From assembly GCA_964577995.1 (NCBI GenBank), contig CAZOBP010000003.1, forward strand, positions 1-64,000: DNA of 64,000 bases, in the 5' to 3' direction. The notes beneath the pieces were generated by a model that ran no database searches, was not told where the DNA came from, and saw nothing but the letters and a program-made list of their open reading frames with translations. The translations under genes were made by a program, and so were the position numbers. Shown piece after piece: positions 59,088-64,000 of this stretch. The first letter of the stretch is position 1. The number at the start of each line of letters is the position of its first letter. The DNA comes from JAUVXJ01 sp964577995 (GTDB taxonomy: Bacteria > Chloroflexota > Anaerolineae > UBA7937 > B3-Chlor).

Positions 59088-60113
59088 ATGACAGAGAAAA
59101 GGGTGGACAAAGACGCCTTACTGGAAGCACTGCCCAGGCTGCGGGGCAAGAGAGTCCTGGTCCTGGGCGATCTCTTCCTCGACGAGTACCTGGTCGGTCA
59201 GGCAACGAGACTATCCAGAGAAGCCCCCGTTCCGGTTCTGGAATTCAACCGGCGCTTTCACGTGCCAGGAGGCGCAGCCAACCCCGCTCAGAACATCAGT
59301 GCCCTGGGAAGCACCGCCTATCAAATAGGTGTCGTGGGCGGCGATGACTCAGGTCGAAAGCTGACAGAGCACCTGGAGCGCGCAGGCATCGTGACGGACG
59401 GTCTGGTCACGGACCCCCACCGACTTACCACCGCCAAAACCCGGGTCGTCGCCGAGGGCACACTGGTCTTTCCTCAACAGCTTGCCCGTATCGACAAGCT
59501 GGATAGGCGACCTCTTGACGGTGGGGTGGTCTCCCAGCTCGTAGCCCGCTTCGAGGAGATCAGCCCCCATGTCCATGCGGTCCTGCTGTCGGACTACAAG
59601 ACAGGTGTGGTGAACGAAGAGACCATCGCGGCCGCCCTTCGCGTCTCGCGCGAGCGCGGCACGCTGATCACCGTGGATTCTCAGGGCGACCTCCACAAGT
59701 TCGCTGGCTTCCATCTCGTGAAGTGTAACCGTCGCGAAGCCGAGGCTCAACTAGGCAGAGAACTGACCAGCGATGCCGATTTCGAGGAAGGCGGACAGAA
59801 GCTCTTGGCCGAGCTGGGGTCATCGGTGGTGATCATCACGCGCGGCGGTGAAGGGATGTCGCTGGTCAGCAAGGAACAAGGCCCCTTTCACATCCCCGCC
59901 GCGAATCGCACCGAGGTCTTCGACGTTACAGGTGCCGGCGACACAGTGATCGCCGTGGTCACCCTGGCACTGGCGGCAGGGCTGGGCATCGGAGAGGGAG
60001 CCCACCTGGCCAACTATGCTGCCGGCCTGGTGGTGCGAAGGCTAGGCAACGCGACGCCCACCGAAGAAGAGCTGGCCTGGGCCATAGAGCACTGGTCGCA
60101 ACCTGATCTTTGA
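59088..60113 (+). CDS. PfkB-family heptose-7-phosphate kinase-like enzyme (RfaE domain I)
   Basis: A 341-residue ribokinase-fold enzyme close to RfaE domain I, which phosphorylates D-glycero-manno-heptose-7-phosphate. RVLVLGDLFLDEYLVGQATR, SREAPVPVLEF, VPGGAANPAQNISALG and the catalytic EVFDVTGAGDTVIAVVTLAL are visible. There is no C-terminal nucleotidyltransferase domain, so it is a kinase-only form. Other heptose genes are absent, and lipopolysaccharide is not expected in Chloroflexota; the sugar may serve an S-layer glycan or the substrate may differ. Confidence 0.85.
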   Translation: MTEKRVDKDALLEALPRLRGKRVLVLGDLFLDEYLVGQATRLSREAPVPVLEFNRRFHVPGGAANPAQNISALGSTAYQIGVVGGDDSGRKLTEHLERAGIVTDGLVTDPHRLTTAKTRVVAEGTLVFPQQLARIDKLDRRPLDGGVVSQLVARFEEISPHVHAVLLSDYKTGVVNEETIAAALRVSRERGTLITVDSQGDLHKFAGFHLVKCNRREAEAQLGRELTSDADFEEGGQKLLAELGSSVVIITRGGEGMSLVSKEQGPFHIPAANRTEVFDVTGAGDTVIAVVTLALAAGLGIGEGAHLANYAAGLVVRRLGNATPTEEELAWAIEHWSQPDL

Positions 60114-60138
60114 GCTTGCTCACCCAATATGCTATCAT
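60110..60138 (+). promoter_or_regulatory. Promoter of the small lipoprotein gene
   Basis: TTGAGC (60110-60115, overlapping the kinase stop), a 17-nt spacer and TATCAT (60133-60138). Confidence 0.55.
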
Positions 60139-60212
60139 AGGCCAGGCCATGCGCAGCCACGAACAGTCCGATGATCTGCCGCACGGCCAATATCCGAAGA
60201 AGGAAGGGAATC

Positions 60213-60626
60213 ATGAGACGGCTAGCCCTACTCGTAGTCTTGCTCGTTGCGTCGTCCATTCTGGCCTGCGACTTCAGCGCCAGTGTTGGCGACGTAGGGG
60301 AAGGCCTGAAGACAGCGGTGGTCTGCGCCTCCCTCGCCGACGATTACGCACCTGTAGGCCCGACCGACATCTTCGCCCCTGAAGATGACTTCAATGTCTC
60401 GGTCGAATACTCCGACCTGGAAGAGGGGCAGAGCATCGGCGTGAAGTGGTTTCAGGAAGACGACCTCCTGTACGAGCTGAACATCGACTTGGACGCCTCT
60501 ACCGCGGGCGACGGTTATGTTGGCTTTACACTGACCAACAACGCACTCTGGTCGACGGGCAACTACCACGCCGACATCTACCTGGACGGGGAATTCGACC
60601 ACACGGCGGAGTTCCGTGTGGAGTAG
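60213..60626 (+). CDS. Small secreted lipoprotein, unknown function
   Basis: A 137-residue protein with signal MRRLALLVVLLVASS and lipobox ILA-Cys19. The mature part is acidic and strand-rich, ending with an immunoglobulin-like pattern (VKWFQEDDLLYELNIDLDAS, LWSTGNYHADIYLDGEFDHT) seen in extracellular beta-sandwich domains. GGAAGGGAA lies before ATG 60213. It has its own promoter. The family is not recognised. The following spacer to 60812 holds nothing evident. Confidence 0.7.
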   Translation: MRRLALLVVLLVASSILACDFSASVGDVGEGLKTAVVCASLADDYAPVGPTDIFAPEDDFNVSVEYSDLEEGQSIGVKWFQEDDLLYELNIDLDASTAGDGYVGFTLTNNALWSTGNYHADIYLDGEFDHTAEFRVE

Positions 60627-60812
60627 GGCTTCGAACCCATAGTCGGTCCCAGGATCAGGGTGGCAAGGGCACTGCCGTTCTGATCACTGTGTGCACGGGG
60701 TTCGTCCGCGGGGGCAGCATCTCATGCGCCATGGCAACCTTTTCCAGGCTGACCTTTGAGTGGAGTCTCGCACATCCCGCCTGGACAACATTGAAGCAAC
60801 GGGAGGTTATGT

Positions 60813-61973
60813 ATGGGAAGAGTAGGGATCATTGGAGTCGGGCAAAGCGCCTTCGTGCGCGGATACCCCGGCTCGATCAGGGAGCTTGCCTACGAAGGGT
60901 TCAAGGAGGCCATGGAGGATGCGCAGATCTCCAACAAGGACATCGATGCATCCATCGTCTGTTCTGCCCCGGAGTATGACAAGCAGAGGTCTCCTGCTGG
61001 GGTCATGGCCGAGTACCTTGGCCTCACCCCACAGCCCACGTTCTATGTCGAGAGTGTCTGCTCCTCCAGCAGCACGGGCCTCAAAGTGGCCTACTCGATG
61101 ATCAAGGCTGGCCTTCACGACATCGTCTGCGTGCTGGGCTTCCAGAAGATGTCCGAGATCTCCTCTGCGGAATCACAAGAGCGCATGGGCCGAGGAGCGG
61201 ACATCCAATGGGAGTCCCCCTTTGGCACCATGATGCCCGCCTACTACGCCATGTACGCCAGGGCACACATGGCCAAGTATGGGACAACCGAGGAAGACCT
61301 GGCTCTGATCAGGATCAAGGCCGCCACGTACGGGCAGATGAACGAGAAGGCCGTCTACGGGAAGCCGGTGACCATGGAGCAGATCTTCGATCCCGAGAGA
61401 CCTCCGGTGGCCACTCCTCTCAAGGTCTTCGACTGCTGCGCCAACGCCGACGGCTCCTCCTGCACTATTGTGGCCAGCGAGGAGAAGGCCAAGGCGCTAT
61501 GCGAGAAACCCGTCTGGATTCTGGGGCTGGGTGCCGCCTCGGAGGCGGTGAACATGGCGGGGCGAGACCTCTTCACCGGGCTGAGTGTAGCCATCGAGGC
61601 CGGCAAGCAGGCCTACGAGATGGCCGGCGTCGGCCCTGAGGATATCGACGTGGCCGAGGTGCACGACTGCTTCACCATTGCCGAGATGATGGCCTACGAG
61701 AACCTGGGCTTCGCCAAGCCCGGAGGGGGCAAAGAGCTGATCGGGGCCAAGGAAACCTACAAGGAGGGCAAGATCCCCGTGAACGTGGACGGCGGATTGC
61801 TCTCCAAGGGCCACCCCATCGGGGCCACCGGTGGGTCCCAGATCAGGACCGTCGTGCTCCAGCTCAGAGGGGACGGGGGCCCCATGCAGGTGAAGGACCC
61901 TGAGATTGGACTGGTACACAACATCGGCGGCGTGGGCCTCTACGGCAACGTTACCATCCTCGGGAGGTCATGA
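60813..61973 (+). CDS. Thiolase-family (SCP-x/archaeal-type) acyltransferase
   Basis: A 386-residue thiolase-superfamily protein. The nucleophile Cys is in FYVESVCSSSSTGLKVAYS. His residues are in VAEVHDCFTIAEMMAYE and SKGHPIGATGGSQIRTVVLQ. The N-terminus MGRVGIIGVGQSAF and the absence of the usual loop domain match the SCP2/archaeal acetyl-CoA C-acetyltransferase type. The GGGAGG site lies 7 nt before ATG 60813. One base separates its stop from the DUF35 gene, the usual partner in archaea and some bacteria, where the two form a complex. Role: condensation or cleavage of acyl-CoA; substrate open. Confidence 0.9.
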   Translation: MGRVGIIGVGQSAFVRGYPGSIRELAYEGFKEAMEDAQISNKDIDASIVCSAPEYDKQRSPAGVMAEYLGLTPQPTFYVESVCSSSSTGLKVAYSMIKAGLHDIVCVLGFQKMSEISSAESQERMGRGADIQWESPFGTMMPAYYAMYARAHMAKYGTTEEDLALIRIKAATYGQMNEKAVYGKPVTMEQIFDPERPPVATPLKVFDCCANADGSSCTIVASEEKAKALCEKPVWILGLGAASEAVNMAGRDLFTGLSVAIEAGKQAYEMAGVGPEDIDVAEVHDCFTIAEMMAYENLGFAKPGGGKELIGAKETYKEGKIPVNVDGGLLSKGHPIGATGGSQIRTVVLQLRGDGGPMQVKDPEIGLVHNIGGVGLYGNVTILGRS

Positions 61974-61974
61974 G

Positions 61975-62412
61975 ATGGCGAAAGGCAAGAAAGAAGTAGA
62001 CGACCGCTTCGGCAAGTTCGGGACCGTTAGCTTCACCTCCATATCCAAGGTCAACGACTTCGTGGACTACCTGGCCCAGGGGAAGGTGATGGGCACCAGG
62101 TGCAAGCAGTGCGGGACTATGCACTTTCCCCCTGTCGCCGACTGCGCCGAGTGTCTGTCCAGCGACGTAGAGTGGTTCGAGGTCACAGGCACAGGCAAGC
62201 TGGTCAGCTTCAGCACGCTGACGTACGGCCCTGTGGGCTTCGAGGACGATCTACCCTACTCCATCGCCCTTCTGGATTACGGTGACTACAAGATCTTCGG
62301 CCGCATCGCCAAGGACATCCCTGAAACGGAGCTCAGCATCGGCATGGCCATGAAGACAGAACCTCTCACGCTGCCCAACAGCCAACTGAGCTACGTCTTC
62401 ACCAAGGCATAG
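61975..62412 (+). CDS. DUF35 Zn-ribbon/OB-fold acyl-CoA-associated protein
   Basis: A 145-residue protein. The rubredoxin-like zinc ribbon is CKQCGTMHFPP and CAECLSS (Cys pairs at about 43-46 and 57-60). It is followed by an OB-fold domain (VTGTGKLVSFSTLTYGPVGF, YSIALLDYGDYKIFGRIA). DUF35 partners bind CoA and bridge thiolases with other enzymes. It starts 1 nt after the thiolase stop, with GGGAGG inside that gene's end. Confidence 0.92.
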   Translation: MAKGKKEVDDRFGKFGTVSFTSISKVNDFVDYLAQGKVMGTRCKQCGTMHFPPVADCAECLSSDVEWFEVTGTGKLVSFSTLTYGPVGFEDDLPYSIALLDYGDYKIFGRIAKDIPETELSIGMAMKTEPLTLPNSQLSYVFTKA

Positions 62413-62434
62413 AGCAGCCCTTTCCACTGTGCGC

Positions 62435-62466
62435 GAGCCGGGGCCACACTGCCCCGGCTTCTTTTC
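62435..62466 (+). terminator. Intrinsic terminator after the thiolase-DUF35 operon
   Basis: GAGCCGGGGC pairs with GCCCCGGCTT around a 6-nt loop, followed by CTTTTCT. It lies 23 nt after the DUF35 stop. Confidence 0.82.
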
Positions 62467-62553
62467 TGTAGTCCCCTTTCGTGTGCGGCGAGCGGAGTCC
62501 GGGTCTGAGTCAGTCCGGGTGGAGAGCGCTGGGCTGAGCAAGGTAGCGGGTAC

Positions 62554-62582
62554 TTGACCCTGCCGCTCGAAAATGGTAGAAT
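62554..62582 (+). promoter_or_regulatory. Promoter of the leader and large secreted protein
   Basis: TTGACC (62554-62559), a 17-nt spacer and TAGAAT (62577-62582). Transcription would begin near 62589, 138 nt before ATG 62727. Confidence 0.7.
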
Positions 62583-62673
62583 AACGACGTGTGTTCCTGT
62601 GGAGGGACTTGGTCAACACGAAGCAGTGGACTATCGCCGGCGTGGTCGGCGCCTGCCTGCGTAAGTGTATCCT

Positions 62674-62709
62674 GACATTCTGATCCGGTGGGTCGGAATG
62701 TCTTTTTTT
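62674..62709 (+). terminator. Strong terminator hairpin in the leader (possible attenuator)
   Basis: A continuous 13-pair stem (62674-62686 with 62690-62702, two G-U pairs, 3-nt loop) is followed by seven T (62703-62709). It lies between the promoter at 62554-62582 and the ATG at 62727, so the downstream gene is reached only by readthrough or antitermination, unless it has another promoter. Confidence 0.75.
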
Positions 62710-62726
62710 GTCCGGGAGTGAGGACC

Positions 62727-64000
62727 ATGACTCGCCGCTTCACGTCGCGCAAGACATGCTCAAGGGCCGGAACGGGCGTTTTCAGGGGCCTGGCCGTCGC
62801 CGTGATCGCGCTGGTCCTGATGGCCGCAAGTACGGCCTTCGCCCTGCCCTTTTCGCCCACCGCCCTGGCCCCTGAAGCGGGGCAGGAGCTGGTGTCCCGC
62901 AGAACGGCGACCGCGAAACACTTCTACCTGGGCGATGGCCGTTACATGGCCAGGATCAGCTCACAGGCGGTCCACTACCTGGACACCCAGGGGCATTGGC
63001 AGGAGAGCGACACCGAAATCGCCACTGTGGAAAACGGTGCCTATCGCTACGCTGCGGAGAGGAACGGCCTGCGAGCCTACTTCAAACAGTCCAGCAACGC
63101 TTCTGCCGCGGTTCGTGTAGAGATGAGCCCACGATCCCCTGAAGAGGCCCGCGCCGGACCAGAAAGCCTGGGCTGGCTGACCTGGCAGCCCACGCGGCTG
63201 CTCTACGTGGCCGACGACGGCTATTCGCGGGTAGTCTCCAACTCCAAGCCTGCTGGAGCCAAAGTTCGGGGCAGTGTTCTGACCTACTCTGGCAGCTTTC
63301 CCGGCACCATCGATCACTACACCGTGCGCAACAACCTGCTCAAACACGACGTGGTGGTGTCAGTTCTGCCTGCCCTTTCATCCCACGATGGTCAGCAGCC
63401 AGCCTTCCTCAGCTACGAAGGCCTCATCGAGTTCCCTGAGGGGTACAGCCTCTACGCGGACGGAGCGGAGCAAACAGGCTCTTTCACCACCCCTGGCTCC
63501 ATCGAACTCAGAGACGACGCCGGCCACCCTGCGCTATGGCTGCGAGCACCCTATGCCTACGAGGATGCAAACCCCGGCACGAGCGTCAGAGCGCGGTACA
63601 TCGTGGAGGTCTCGGGAAGCTCCGCGCGGCTGGCCGTACAGGTGCCCTACGATTGGCTGGCGGACCCCAGCCGGGTCTATCCCGTGGTCATCGACCCCAC
63701 GGTGTCCATCGATACCACGCGAGATACCGACATCGATGAAGATGCCCCAGACACCAATAACGGCGGTGGATCGACGCTGACGGTCTGCAACAAGGACGAA
63801 TTGGTCTGCAACGAGCGCGCCCTTCTCTACTTCGATCTCTCCAGCATCCCCGCAGGCTACGACACCGAAGCGACGATCGAGGACGCAGACATGTACCTGT
63901 GGGTAGACTACCTATGGGCACTTGGTGACGACTGGTACATCGAGGTCGACACTCACGCACTGACCACCGACTGGACCGAGTATGGCGCCACCTGGAACAG
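62727..64000 (+). CDS. Large secreted protein with DNRLRE-like region, cut by the window edge
   Basis: The frame is open from ATG 62727 to the end of the window (424 codons, no stop). The signal is at residues 21-39 (GLAVAVIALVLMAASTAFA). Residues 55-320 form an extracellular beta-rich region with SPEEARAGPESLGWLTWQP and VPYDWLADPSRVYPVVIDPT. From about 322, DTTRDTDIDEDAPDTNNGG, ERALLYFDLSSIPAG and an 'A-x-M-x-L-W-V' strand match the DNRLRE domain found on long surface and RHS/YD-repeat proteins. GGGAGTGAGG precedes the start. Downstream repeats or a toxin tip would lie beyond the window. Confidence 0.8.
   Translation, partial: MTRRFTSRKTCSRAGTGVFRGLAVAVIALVLMAASTAFALPFSPTALAPEAGQELVSRRTATAKHFYLGDGRYMARISSQAVHYLDTQGHWQESDTEIATVENGAYRYAAERNGLRAYFKQSSNASAAVRVEMSPRSPEEARAGPESLGWLTWQPTRLLYVADDGYSRVVSNSKPAGAKVRGSVLTYSGSFPGTIDHYTVRNNLLKHDVVVSVLPALSSHDGQQPAFLSYEGLIEFPEGYSLYADGAEQTGSFTTPGSIELRDDAGHPALWLRAPYAYEDANPGTSVRARYIVEVSGSSARLAVQVPYDWLADPSRVYPVVIDPTVSIDTTRDTDIDEDAPDTNNGGGSTLTVCNKDELVCNERALLYFDLSSIPAGYDTEATIEDADMYLWVDYLWALGDDWYIEVDTHALTTDWTEYGATWN

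Overview
The window is about 60 % G+C, densely coded on both strands, and carries no insertion sequence, phage gene or CRISPR array. The gene set points to a bacterium of the Chloroflexota (Anaerolineae-like, probably anaerobic): large STAND/TPR regulators ending in a BTAD domain, an exosortase with EpsI, a SpoVS orphan, a DUF5317 membrane protein, a MEMO-type protein, a tungsten-type aldehyde:ferredoxin oxidoreductase, LarA, a thiolase/DUF35 pair and long secreted proteins. The assignment rests on gene content only. Many promoters of the housekeeping type (TTGACA-like, 17-18 nt, TATAAT-like) are easy to read, and several of them decide start codons.

Layout. 129-2777: secreted glycosidase/beta-propeller fusion. 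2877-3641: FmdB zinc ribbon plus CsoR repressor behind a consensus promoter that carries a CsoR-type operator. 3645-8355: lactate racemase (LarA), aldehyde:ferredoxin oxidoreductase and a MEMO protein. 8553-8897: promoter, tRNA-Pro, tRNA-Gly, tRNA-Met and terminator. 8936-10885: YjbQ, a histone-deacetylase-like deacetylase, SpoVS. 11047-18505, all minus strand: receiver proteins, a RiPP-leader-like small protein, a DUF5317 membrane protein, a 41-residue membrane peptide behind a ribosome-site-masking hairpin, a giant STAND-BTAD regulator, then EpsI and exosortase. 18796-24180: gyrB, ogt, a WecG/TagA glycosyltransferase, a Clp-fold protease plus rhomboid pair, tRNA-Gln. 24364-30002: GlmU-like enzyme, CorC/HlyC protein, cytidine deaminase, JAMM peptidase, methyltransferase, PfkB kinase.

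30411-37145: ResB- and CcsA-like cytochrome c assembly proteins, a PPC/DUF296 protein, a glutamate racemase gene broken by one in-frame TGA, a receiver-GGDEF protein, a second FmdB protein, dtd and a TIM-barrel isomerase. 37508-42615: cytoplasmic molybdopterin oxidoreductase, a GT-C membrane glycosyltransferase and a secreted six-hairpin glycosidase. 48229 down to 42545: a surface-polysaccharide operon (Wzz, BY-kinase, glucose-1-phosphate thymidylyltransferase, radical SAM protein, two tandem paralogous small proteins, RmlB). 48564-56365: uvrC, a cNMP/PH-domain membrane protein, a DUF4349 lipoprotein, a phosphoesterase, and tsaE-tsaB-rimI. 56402-62412: PH-domain membrane protein, amidohydrolase, maf, heptose-kinase-like enzyme, a small lipoprotein, and the thiolase plus DUF35 pair. 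62554-64000: promoter, attenuator-like terminator, and a large secreted protein cut by the window edge.

The most promising candidates for undescribed biology are the regulator/small-peptide locus at 12475-16796, the radical SAM gene with its two small paralogues at 43607-45523, the CsoR operator that controls a zinc-ribbon gene instead of a visible copper pump, and the interrupted murI.
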